DNA from: an uncultured Chryseobacterium sp.
GTDB lineage: Bacteria > Bacteroidota > Bacteroidia > Flavobacteriales > Weeksellaceae
DNA length: 64,000 nucleotides
Direction: 5' to 3'
Assembly: GCA_913774355.1 (NCBI GenBank)
Contig: CAJYGB010000022.1
Location: 1-64,000, forward strand
The notes under the pieces: generated by a model
Told to the model about the DNA's origin: nothing
What the model saw: the letters and a program-made list of their open reading frames with translations, nothing else
The model's database searches: none
Position numbers and translations under genes: made by a program
In this document: positions 8,650 through 17,432 of the stretch, piece by piece
How the letters are laid out: every line of letters begins with the position of its first letter
Position numbering within the stretch: position 1 is the stretch's first letter

Positions 8650-9746
8650 ATGCAAAATATTTTATGCTTCAGCCATTTGCGGTGGAATTTCGTATTTCAG
8701 CGCCCTCAGCATGTACTTACCGGTTTGCCAAAAACTATAACGTTTTTTATTTTGAAGAACCCCATACCGGACCCGATTCTTATGAGATTATAAAGCAGGA
8801 CGGTATTTCGGTTGTGATAATCCATATCGAAAATCATCATGACGACTACAAAGGAAGAATGACCCGGATTATGGACAGGTTTTTAAAAGATCAGCATATA
8901 CAGGATTACCTCTGCTGGTATTATACCCCGATGGCGCTGGAGTACACCGCTCATCTTACCCCAAAAGTTACCGTTTACGATTCGATGGATGAGCTGTCGG
9001 CTTTCCGTTTTGCCCCGCCGCAGCTGCTGGAATTAGAGGAAGAACTCTTCAAAAAGGCGGATGTTGTTTTTACCGGCGGCCATACCCTGTACCAGGCTAA
9101 AAAAGACCGTCATCATAACATTCATCCGTTTCCCAGCAGCATAGATAAAGAGCATTTTCGGCAAGCAAGGAGAAAAACAACCGACAGCTCCGATCAGCAG
9201 CATATTCCCCACCCGAGATTTGGATTTTTCGGAGTCATTGATGAAAGATTTGACATTGAGTTACTGAAAGAAGTTTCCGCTCGGAAACCCGACTGGCATT
9301 TCGTGATCATCGGACCGGTGGTAAAAATTGATCCGGCGGAACTTCCGAAGGCCGAAAATATCCATTATTTAGGTCCTAAAAAATACGATGATCTTCCCCA
9401 GTACATCAGTCATTGGGATATTGCCCTGGTTTTATTTGCCATCAATGAATCTACGGAATTCATCAGCCCGACCAAAACGCCAGAATATCTTGCGGCAGGA
9501 ATCCCTGTGATTTCCACACCTATTAAAGATGTAGTACGGCCTTACGGTGAAGAAAACCTTGTATACATCGCCAACAATGCCGATACGTTTATCGCTTTCG
9601 GAGAAGAAGAACTCCGAAAAGATTCCCGTAAAGAATGGCTGATGAAAGTAGACGAGTTCCTGGCCGATGATTCCTGGGACAATACTTTCCGGAAAATGAG
9701 CCTTTTAATTGACACCATTAAAACTAACAATGGAATTTATGTATGA
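8650..9746 (+). pseudogene. GT1/GT4-type glycosyltransferase with an N-terminal single-base frameshift
   Basis: From the ATG at 8650 the frame reads MQNILCFSHLRWNFVFQRPQ then HVLT, a typical start for this family, and then runs out of phase. From 8721 the next frame reads RFAKNYNVFYFEEP and stays open to 9746. One missing C in the A-C-C-G-G at 8719-8723 explains it; with it restored the protein would be 365 residues. The C-terminal domain is intact (FGFFGVIDERFDIELL; SPTKTPEYLAAGIPVISTP around the nucleotide-sugar site). The stop overlaps the UDP-galactopyranose mutase start, so the genes are co-transcribed. The frameshift is a real lesion or a base error; translation could otherwise begin only inside the damaged N-terminus. 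Confidence 0.8.
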
Positions 9747-10857
9747 TTATCTGATTACCGGCTGCGGATTTGCAGGATCCGTACTCGCCGAACGCCTTGC
9801 CAGCCAGGGAAAAAAAGTTCTTATCGTCGATAAACGCAGTCATATCGGCGGAAATGCGTATGATTACTATAATGAAGACGGAATATTGGTTCACCAGTAC
9901 GGTCCGCATATTTTCCATACGAATTCCGAAGAAGTATTCCGTTATCTCTCACGATTTACCGACTGGAGGCCGTACGAGCACCGAGTACTGGGAAGCGTAG
10001 ACGGCCAGCTGGTACCGATTCCTATCAACCTGACAACCATCAACAAGCTATACGGTAAAAACCTGACTTCCGATGAGGTTGTGGATTTCCTTGCCTCCAA
10101 AGCGGAAGCCCGGAAACCGGTACTCACTTCCGAAGATGTAGTTATCAATGTCGTTGGAAAAGAATTATACGAAAAGTTCTTCCGTGGCTATACCCGGAAA
10201 CAATGGGACCTCGACCCTTCAGAGCTGGATGCCTCGGTAACGGCACGGGTACCGACACGTACCAACAGCGACGACCTGTATTTTACGGATACGTTTCAGG
10301 CCATGCCCAAAAACGGCTATACGGAAATGTTCAGAAAAATGCTTTCCCATCCGAATATCCATATCATGCTGAATACCAATTTCCGGGATGTGGTGAATCT
10401 TATTCCACATAAAAAACTGATTTATACCGGACCGATCGACGGGTATTTCGATTTCAGGTTCGGGAAGCTGCCCTACCGCTCCATCGATTTCAAATTTGAG
10501 ACTTTGGATCAGGATCAGTACCAGGCCACAGGAACGGTAAATTACCCGACGTCCAATCTGTATACGAGAATTACCGAATTCAAACACCTTACGGGACAGG
10601 TTCACCACAAGACAACTGTTGTTTATGAATATCCTACCGGTGAAGGCGATCCTTACTACCCCATTCCGAGAAAAGAAAACCAGGAGATCTACAATCGGTA
10701 CAAAAAGCTGGCGGATGAAATGCCTGATGTCTATTTTACCGGCCGTCTGGGTACTTACAAATACTACAATATGGACCAGGTGGTTGCCCAGTCATTGGCA
10801 TTATTCCGTAAAATATTAAAAGAAAGCGAACATGAAGTACAGATTCAGGCCGTCTGA
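9739..10857 (+). CDS. glf: UDP-galactopyranose mutase
   Basis: 372 residues from ATG 9739 (an alternative ATG is at 9730). The N-terminal GCGFAGSVLAERLA is the FAD-binding Rossmann loop, followed by HIGGNAYDYY and YGPHIFHTN, hallmark residues of this flavoenzyme; RKQWDLDPSELDASV and the Tyr/Arg-rich C-terminal half (FTGRLGTYKYYNMDQ) complete the active site. It converts UDP-galactopyranose to UDP-galactofuranose for cell-surface glycans. The start overlaps the upstream glycosyltransferase and the end overlaps the downstream gene by 26 bases: a translationally coupled operon. It implies galactofuranose in a surface polysaccharide. Confidence 0.95.
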   Translation: MYDYLITGCGFAGSVLAERLASQGKKVLIVDKRSHIGGNAYDYYNEDGILVHQYGPHIFHTNSEEVFRYLSRFTDWRPYEHRVLGSVDGQLVPIPINLTTINKLYGKNLTSDEVVDFLASKAEARKPVLTSEDVVINVVGKELYEKFFRGYTRKQWDLDPSELDASVTARVPTRTNSDDLYFTDTFQAMPKNGYTEMFRKMLSHPNIHIMLNTNFRDVVNLIPHKKLIYTGPIDGYFDFRFGKLPYRSIDFKFETLDQDQYQATGTVNYPTSNLYTRITEFKHLTGQVHHKTTVVYEYPTGEGDPYYPIPRKENQEIYNRYKKLADEMPDVYFTGRLGTYKYYNMDQVVAQSLALFRKILKESEHEVQIQAV

Positions 10858-12031
10858 TGAAAACCCTTTCCGGTCGTTTCTGATGGCCGGTTTTGAATGT
10901 GCCGATCACCAGAACGCTTTCGGGCAAAGGATCGACCTGACCGAATTAACCGGCCACGACCGGTTGATCGGCGAAGATTATGAAAATCTCCGTGAAATCG
11001 GAATAGCTACCGTACGGGAAGGCATCCGGTGGAGTTTTGTGGAAAAAAGGCCTTTTGAGTACGACTGGAGCCAGGTGGAAGACATTATTATCCATGCACA
11101 GACGCATCATATCCAGGTGGTCTGGGATATCTGCCATTTCGGGTTTCCGGATGACCTTACTCCGCTGCATCCTATGTTTGCCCGGCGTTTTGCCCATCTC
11201 TGCTGTGCTTTTGTAAAAAAATACCGGAGCATGGTTACTGATGGCGAACTTATCGTTACCCCGATCAATGAAGTAAGCTTTCTTTCGTGGCTTGGCGGGG
11301 AGGTAAAGGGAACCAGTCCGTACAGCGTACGGCAGGGTTGGGAAGTAAAATATATGTTGATGAAAGCGTATATCGAAGGAATAGAAATGATGAAGGAAAC
11401 CGATCCCTCGGTACAGATTATGCCGACAGAACCGCTCATCCATATTTCAGCTTCGGATCCTTCTGACCCGGCATTACTGCTTGAAGCCCATCAAAGACAT
11501 CTGGAACAGTTTCAGGTTTTGGATATACTCACCGGAAAAATATGTCCCGAACTTCGTGGAAAACCGGAATACCTGGATTTCATTGGGGTTAATTTTTATT
11601 TCAACAACCCATGGACGATCCATGAACATCGGTTTATTTCCTGGGATGCTGATCCGCCAAATCCATTATGGAAAAATTTAAGCATTCTGGTCAGTGAAGT
11701 CTATCTTCTTTATGGAAGGCCAATCGTGATTTCGGAGACCAGCATTCCGGAACACAAACGGTATAGCTGGCTGAAAATGATCAGCAGAGAATGCCTGTCG
11801 ATCATCAGAAATGGAATTCCGTTGTACGGTTGCTGTATCTATCCGATCATCGACCGTCCCGACTGGGATTTTCCTGACATCTGGCACCACAGCGGGTTAT
11901 GGGATATTCCCGACCCTGACAGCCTGCAAAGGGAAATTCACTATGAAAGCCTATTGGCACTGAATGAATTCCGCCAGGAACTGTCGGATCTGGGATTACA
12001 GGAAGAAGTTCCCGTGACGACTATAATCTGA
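10832..12031 (+). CDS. Clan GH-A glycoside hydrolase-like protein
   Basis: 399 residues, no signal peptide. The pattern is that of a (beta/alpha)8 glycosidase related to GH1/GH5: GIRWSFVEKRPFEYDW, VVWDICHFGFPDDL, acid/base Glu in VTPINEVSF and nucleophile Glu in VISETSIPE, with FIGVNFYFNNPW between. Both catalytic carboxylates are present. Lying in a glf operon and lacking an export signal, it may process or edit an intracellular glycan rather than digest food. Overlaps glf by 26 bases. Substrate unknown. Confidence 0.75.
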   Translation: MKYRFRPSDENPFRSFLMAGFECADHQNAFGQRIDLTELTGHDRLIGEDYENLREIGIATVREGIRWSFVEKRPFEYDWSQVEDIIIHAQTHHIQVVWDICHFGFPDDLTPLHPMFARRFAHLCCAFVKKYRSMVTDGELIVTPINEVSFLSWLGGEVKGTSPYSVRQGWEVKYMLMKAYIEGIEMMKETDPSVQIMPTEPLIHISASDPSDPALLLEAHQRHLEQFQVLDILTGKICPELRGKPEYLDFIGVNFYFNNPWTIHEHRFISWDADPPNPLWKNLSILVSEVYLLYGRPIVISETSIPEHKRYSWLKMISRECLSIIRNGIPLYGCCIYPIIDRPDWDFPDIWHHSGLWDIPDPDSLQREIHYESLLALNEFRQELSDLGLQEEVPVTTII

Positions 12032-12457
12032 TTAAAAAACCGAATGAGAGAAGCTGGAAGCTGATGTTTTTTTACGTCAAGATGATGGCCGGTTATTTTG
12101 AATGGTAAATAACGAACTTTTAAAGCTTTTTAAACACGAATATATGTTAACATTAAGAAGTTAAGGTATAATCTTTTTAAGCTTGGTAAACTGAATTTTA
12201 CTGTATCGAATCTAAAGATTTCTTATTATTAAAACTAAGAATAAACTCCGTTGAATCGGATGAAGCACATTAAGAGAGGGCTTTTAAAATTAAGTAAAAT
12301 CTAATTGTTTACAGGATGATTTAATTTAACCTGAAATTATCAGATTTGGGCTGAACCCCAATTTAATTAAAAACAGTAACGTCGGGCTAAAGCCCGACGT
12401 TACTATAAATGGGTATCCTATTTTTAAATACCGGCAATTTAAAATCCTGAAATCGGA
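12032..12457. other. Convergent intergenic region
   Basis: 426 AT-rich bases between convergent genes. Apart from the strong palindrome at 12376-12403 I see no gene. Confidence 0.6.
12376..12403. repeat. REP-like palindrome / bidirectional terminator candidate
   Basis: Thirteen-base perfect stem: GTAACGTCGGGCT (12376-12388) with AGCCCGACGTTAC (12391-12403) and a two-base centre. GC-rich in AT-rich surroundings. I recall similar TCGGGCT-AAGCCCGA palindromes dispersed in Chryseobacterium genomes; copy number cannot be seen here. Confidence 0.65.
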
Positions 12458-13276
12458 TTATTTATCGGTAATTTCAGATGTTGCCGCATTACTTTGCCTT
12501 GTTTCTGAATTTTCCAGAAATTCCCGGATGCTTTCTTCCGGAAAAAGTGCCAGAACTTTATTCACATCAATAATTTTATGCTCGTTAATGATGCTTTTTA
12601 TGGATTTTGCCGCATCCGGCTGAGTGATTAATCTATCCAGAAGTCCATAGGTATTAACCATCTTTTTGTGCGTATTTTCTTCATCCCCTCCGAACCATGA
12701 ACCGTTGAAATGATGACTTACATAATTCTTGGGAAGGTCCTGTGAAAAATAAACAGACGGATACAGGGTTACGTCATGCTTCAGTTTCTGGATCGTGTCG
12801 CTGTTACGGTCTGCCCCGTATTCTTTTTCCAGCATTTCTGAAAAAATATCGGTATTGATGCGTTCTTCAAATCCATTCTGTTGGTCGTAATAGGCGACAA
12901 AATCTGCCGCAAGTTTATGTTTCGGCTCAGCCATCCAGAATGCGGAATACGGAACACCCTTTACTTCAAAACCACAAACTGCTTTTTCGGTAAGAAATTC
13001 ACCCAGTGGCATCTTCAGCTCCATATCGGTATCCATATAAATTCCGCCATGTTCGTACATCACTTTAGACCGTACGTAGTCGGATACGAACGCCCATTTT
13101 TTTTGGGCAAACGCTTCTTTCACATAATTATTGTCTTCCAGCGGAGCATTGCTTTCATTCCATTCCACAAGCTCAAAATCAGGGTGGATTTTTTTCCATG
13201 AAGCGATGCAATGTTCAGCCAGTTCGTGTTTTGCATGGCCTCCGAACCAGCAATAGTGTATTTTCTTTGGGATCAT
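12458..13276 (-). CDS. GT32-type glycosyltransferase
   Basis: 272 residues beginning MIPKKIHYCWFGG, the signature start of OCH1/GT32-like sugar transferases in capsular and surface polysaccharide loci. The metal-binding D-T-D motif is at residues 82-84, after SDYVRSKVMYEHGGIYM. Such enzymes transfer a hexose from a nucleotide sugar to a surface glycan. It stands alone, convergent with the glf operon. Confidence 0.9.
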   Translation of the reverse strand: MIPKKIHYCWFGGHAKHELAEHCIASWKKIHPDFELVEWNESNAPLEDNNYVKEAFAQKKWAFVSDYVRSKVMYEHGGIYMDTDMELKMPLGEFLTEKAVCGFEVKGVPYSAFWMAEPKHKLAADFVAYYDQQNGFEERINTDIFSEMLEKEYGADRNSDTIQKLKHDVTLYPSVYFSQDLPKNYVSHHFNGSWFGGDEENTHKKMVNTYGLLDRLITQPDAAKSIKSIINEHKIIDVNKVLALFPEESIREFLENSETRQSNAATSEITDK

Positions 13277-13608
13277 ATTTTATTTTTTAAGTGATTTCGG
13301 TATGATACGGTCGTTGCCGCTCTTTGGTATTTGCAATAATCAAACCTTAGTGTAGTATTACAGAACATTTAGATACCATAAATTATTAATTGTGAAAATA
13401 TTTCACAGAAATCAGTCATTTTTAGGGAAAATATAAAGAAGATTAATCAGCCTGATTTTCAATTTTAAATACATTTCATCTCCCTGATTTTTATCGAATA
13501 TTCTCTTGGTGACTTATGATTTCCCTATTAAATAAAGTAAATGTATTCATTATGGTACGTTTATTTCTTTTACGCTTGATACGATACAGCCATTTATTTT
13601 ATAAGATT
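13277..13608. other. Divergent intergenic region
   Basis: About 330 bases between divergent genes. An open frame in phase with the amylase starts at 13516 but looks non-family. No clear promoter box found. Confidence 0.5.
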
Positions 13609-14955
13609 ATGGAACAGCAAACCGATTCCCGGTATCAGCCGGAAAAGTATGTAGAAATTACCTTACCCGAATGGGCGAAAAATGCAACGGTTTATGAACT
13701 GAACATTCGGCAATTTTCGGAAGAAGGTACTTTTAAAGCCATCGAAAGAGACCTCGTGAGACTGAAAAAAATGGGAATCGATCTGATATGGCTGATGCCG
13801 GTAAATCCTATCGGAAAACTCCACCGCAAAGGAACCCTGGGCAGTTATTATTCCGTAAAAGACTACTTCGGCATCAATCCTGAATTCGGTACTGAAGAAG
13901 ATTTCAGAAGCCTCATCAATGCCATTCATCAGGAAGGAATGTACGTCATTATAGACTGGGTAGCCAACCACACCAGCTGGGACAATGATATGGTGACCGA
14001 TCATCCCGAATGGTACCGAAAGTCGAGAAAAAACACTTTCCAATCGACCCGATGGAGGGATTATGACGATATTATAGAATTGGATTACAGCCACCCTGAA
14101 TTACGGAAATATATGACGGAAGCCCTGAAATTCTGGATTCGCGAATATGACATTGACGGTTATCGTTGCGATATTGCCAGCTTTGTGCCGATTGATTTCT
14201 GGGAAAATGTGCGGGAAGAGCTTGATGCCATTAAGCCTGTGTTTATGCTGGCAGAAGCCGAAGACCGCGAACTCCACCGCAAAGCCTTTGATGCCACCTA
14301 CAACTGGACGCTATGGAATATCCTCCACCAGCTTGCTTTAAATGAAAGAAGCGTAAAAATCCTTACAGAAGCTTATCTTGCCGAGCATGTATCCATCTTT
14401 CCGAAAGAAGGGATCCGCCTGAATTTTCTCGATAATCATGATAAAAATTCCTGGGAAGGCGATCAGTATGGCAATTTTAGGGAAGCTTTGCACGCGGCTA
14501 CGGTGTTTACAGTGATGATGGACGGACTGCCTTTGGTATACAGCGGTCAGGAAGCCGGACTGGACCGTTCGCTGCAATTTTTTGAAAAAGATCCCATCGA
14601 CTGGAAGCCTCATGAAAACGAAGCACTTTACACGACGCTTTTCAGCCTGAAGCACAAGAACAAAGCCCTCTGGAACGGAAAATACGGCGGGGAAATGGTA
14701 AGAATCGTGAACGACAGGATGGACCAGATAATTTCATTTGTGCGGGAAATGGACGGCGATAAAGTACTGGCCTTTATGAATCTCAGCAATAAACCTGTTA
14801 CCGCACAGTTTGATACTTCTTTCGACACAGGCAGGTACGTGAATCTTTTCACAGAAGAAGAGAAGAATGTTCCCGATACCCTGGTGCTCTCAATGAATCC
14901 GTGGGAATATATGATCCTTCATCATGAACAGGCAGCAAATTGTACTGACTCATAA
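13609..14955 (+). CDS. Alpha-amylase family (GH13) glycosidase
   Basis: 448 residues from ATG 13609, cytosolic (no signal peptide). Conserved GH13 regions: VIIDWVANHTS (region I), GYRCDIASF with nucleophile D188 (II), MLAEAED with acid/base E216 (III) and FLDNHDKNSW with D278 (IV). A short beta domain ends at about 440. It hydrolyses or rearranges alpha-glucosidic bonds, perhaps storage glucan or maltodextrin. The start was chosen because the 31-residue upstream extension is hydrophobic, basic and not family-like. Confidence 0.92.
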   Translation: MEQQTDSRYQPEKYVEITLPEWAKNATVYELNIRQFSEEGTFKAIERDLVRLKKMGIDLIWLMPVNPIGKLHRKGTLGSYYSVKDYFGINPEFGTEEDFRSLINAIHQEGMYVIIDWVANHTSWDNDMVTDHPEWYRKSRKNTFQSTRWRDYDDIIELDYSHPELRKYMTEALKFWIREYDIDGYRCDIASFVPIDFWENVREELDAIKPVFMLAEAEDRELHRKAFDATYNWTLWNILHQLALNERSVKILTEAYLAEHVSIFPKEGIRLNFLDNHDKNSWEGDQYGNFREALHAATVFTVMMDGLPLVYSGQEAGLDRSLQFFEKDPIDWKPHENEALYTTLFSLKHKNKALWNGKYGGEMVRIVNDRMDQIISFVREMDGDKVLAFMNLSNKPVTAQFDTSFDTGRYVNLFTEEEKNVPDTLVLSMNPWEYMILHHEQAANCTDS

Positions 14956-15008
14956 AATACATTGAGCTTTAAAAGCTGAACTAAGATTAACCATTAACCT
15001 CACTTTTT

Positions 15009-15530
15009 ATGAATACTTTTACTCAAAATATTTTAAAAGGCATTGCCGTAGGATTAATTGCTTCTTTTATTAAATCACTTGCAGAACCGCCTTTGCAGAA
15101 GCTGGGAGAAAAGATGTTTCCACCGGAACCTTATAAGCTGAGCCTTCGCGGCGCTGATGTTACCGGCCATCCGCAGAATATGCCGCCTGCGGTCCTGGCC
15201 AGACAAATCTATTATGATACGACCCGGAAGGAGCTTTCAGAAGAAGATACATTAATGGTTATGAACATTATTCATTATGCGCTGGGGACTGTAATCGGAG
15301 TAACTTATGTGGTACTCGCCAACAGAAACCGACGTTTCCAAACGGGTGAAGGTATTGCTGCCGGAGTAGCCGTCTGGGCATTCACCCATGGCTCCACTGT
15401 TCCGATGCTAGGCCTTCAGGCAAAGGTAAATGAAATGCCTGCTTCGTGGTGGGTATGGGAGTTCGGATCGCATGTTGTTTTCGGGATGGCAATGGAACAA
15501 AGCAGAAAAGTACTGAATGCTGTTTTTTAG
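15009..15530 (+). CDS. YagU family inner-membrane protein (DUF1440)
   Basis: 173 residues with three or four hydrophobic segments (about 8-22, 85-105, 115-130, 150-165). The order ILKGIAVGLIASFIKSLAEPP, then HYALGTVIGVTYVV and FTHGSTVPMLG, matches YagU/DUF1440 membrane proteins. E. coli YagU has been linked to acid resistance; the role here is unknown. 53 bases downstream of the amylase gene on the same strand, so possibly co-transcribed. Confidence 0.8.
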   Translation: MNTFTQNILKGIAVGLIASFIKSLAEPPLQKLGEKMFPPEPYKLSLRGADVTGHPQNMPPAVLARQIYYDTTRKELSEEDTLMVMNIIHYALGTVIGVTYVVLANRNRRFQTGEGIAAGVAVWAFTHGSTVPMLGLQAKVNEMPASWWVWEFGSHVVFGMAMEQSRKVLNAVF

Positions 15531-15739
15531 ATCTATTTGCTTATACGCTGGAAACCCGCAGAGCTGTTATGGCATTATTCCTGATAATGGTGAGTATATT
15601 GCTGTTAATGAACCATCTCTAATCCCATTAAGCTCCGGATCCTGTAATAGAAAAATGTATGCTATTAATAATGCTTTACTTAATCCCTGATCAATCTAAA
15701 TAATATTTATTTATCCCTTAAAAATTGCTTAAATTTTAA

Positions 15740-15747
15740 TACTTTTG
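15740..15747 (+). promoter_or_regulatory. Bacteroidota -7 promoter box
   Basis: TACTTTTG matches TAnnTTTG and lies 18 bases before the ATG of the histidine kinase. No TTG at the usual 17-23 bases upstream. Confidence 0.45.
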
Positions 15748-15765
15748 AGTAGAAATCCATAAATA

Positions 15766-16965
15766 ATGAAGAATTACTTTTCCAAGCCCTCCTTGATTCC
15801 CGATAATGAGGAAGAAAGGATCGAAAGACTGAATCAATACTGTATAGTTGACACGGCCAGTGAAAGAACGTTTGACAATGTTGCTTCCATTGCTGCAGAA
15901 CTTTTTGATACACCGGGTGCTTTCGTGAGTTTTGTGGATACCGATAAGGTTTTTTTCAAAGCCAACCTGAGTAATCTTCCCATCAACAAAGTGCTTCGTG
16001 AGGACAGCCTCTGCTCTATTGCGATACACGAAAATGAATTATGCATTATTAATGACACCCATCTTTATGATGACCTGAAGCAAAAGCCTTTTGTAGCATG
16101 TGAAGGGGGTATACGGTTCTACGCGGGTGCCCCGATAAAAACAGAAGACGGCTATAACATCGGAACCGTTTGTGTTATTGACAGCAAGCCCAGGCACGAC
16201 GTTTCGGAATTTCAATATTCCGTACTAAAAAAACTGGCAGGCGTAGTTCTGGATAAGCTGGAGTCCATGAAAGCTAAGCGAAAGATCGCTAAGATAGCAG
16301 ATGACAGGCTTCATCACATGGTCCATAATGTCCTTAATCCGCTGACTTCCATTGGACTTTCTGCACAGCAAATACAAAGAAAGACTGAAGAAGGAAATCT
16401 GATCCACAGGCTTGCCCATACTATTGTGGAAAATACGAGATCTACAGAACAGATGCTGAGCAAAATGCTTAGCGATGCCGCTTCGGAAGAACAATATATC
16501 GAACTGGAGATTACCTCTATCAACCCTAAAGAGATTATCGGTGAAGTATGTGCCAGCCTGGGACAGATCCTCAGCAACAAGCGACAACAAATAAAACTGG
16601 ATATTTCCACGGATACCAGCATCAAAGCCGATCGCCAGCGTCTTATCGATATTCTGACGAATTACCTGAGCAATGCCTCAAAATATTCCCCTTTCGGCTC
16701 AGAGATCTGTGTCTCTTGTAAGGAGCATGATGATTCGATCATTTTCAGCGTGAATGATAAGGGCCAGGGTATTCTCCGTTCCGAGATCGATCTCCTGTTT
16801 ACTAAATTTTCAAACCTTTCTTCCGTACCTACGGCCAACGAACGATCACATGGATTCGGACTGTATTCGGTGAAGATCCTCGCCGATATGCACAACGGCA
16901 AGGTCTGGGCGGAAAGTGAAGGCCGTGGAAAAGGAAGTACTTTTTTCCTGCAGCTGCCGAAATGA
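15766..16965 (+). CDS. GAF-domain sensor histidine kinase
   Basis: 399 residues, cytosolic, without membrane segments. GAF domain at about 25-165 (FVSFVDTDKVFFKAN; FYAGAPIKTEDGYNIGTVCV). The dimerisation/phosphoacceptor helix holds HNVLNPLTSI with His187 as the likely phosphorylated residue. The ATPase domain has the N box (NYLSNASKYSP), G1 (NDKGQGI) and G2 (SHGFGLYSVK). No response-regulator gene is adjacent, so it is an orphan kinase; the GAF ligand is unknown. Confidence 0.92.
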   Translation: MKNYFSKPSLIPDNEEERIERLNQYCIVDTASERTFDNVASIAAELFDTPGAFVSFVDTDKVFFKANLSNLPINKVLREDSLCSIAIHENELCIINDTHLYDDLKQKPFVACEGGIRFYAGAPIKTEDGYNIGTVCVIDSKPRHDVSEFQYSVLKKLAGVVLDKLESMKAKRKIAKIADDRLHHMVHNVLNPLTSIGLSAQQIQRKTEEGNLIHRLAHTIVENTRSTEQMLSKMLSDAASEEQYIELEITSINPKEIIGEVCASLGQILSNKRQQIKLDISTDTSIKADRQRLIDILTNYLSNASKYSPFGSEICVSCKEHDDSIIFSVNDKGQGILRSEIDLLFTKFSNLSSVPTANERSHGFGLYSVKILADMHNGKVWAESEGRGKGSTFFLQLPK

Positions 16966-17432
16966 TTTTACAGATCCAATGGTAGCCCTTTTTTCGTTTA
17001 TTTCGTCAACAGGATGTCCGGAACAATCATGATTTTTCATATCGGTACTCTTGCTTTCATTTGAAGTAAGCTAAATAGATTTATATAAAAACCTCTGACG
17101 ATTTTCAGGAATTATTATTAATGTGAACCCAAAGCAGAAACCAGGTGAAAGGCTGGAAGAAGGAACCGGATGCCTGAAGTTTCTTCAGTGAATGCATATT
17201 AATGGTCTTCCTATCAAATGATCCTGTTTGCATTTTGTTTTTTGTGTATTTGGTTACTATAGATCATGCCATATTCAAAATAAAAAATCACATACCAGTA
17301 TTACAACCTGTATTATGGCATTTTCATTCAAGTCAATAAATTGGATAGAATTCCAACTATTCACCAATACCAATCGTTCTTCCGGTTCCGGAGAAGAGCT
17401 GCAGCTGAAATCGACGGTATTTTTATGTTTCT
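16966..17432. other. Intergenic region between convergent units
   Basis: 467 bases between the histidine kinase and the end of the seven-gene minus-strand operon. A small hairpin CTGAAG-TTT-CTTCAG lies at 17174-17188. No gene and no classic terminator for the operon were seen. Confidence 0.5.
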
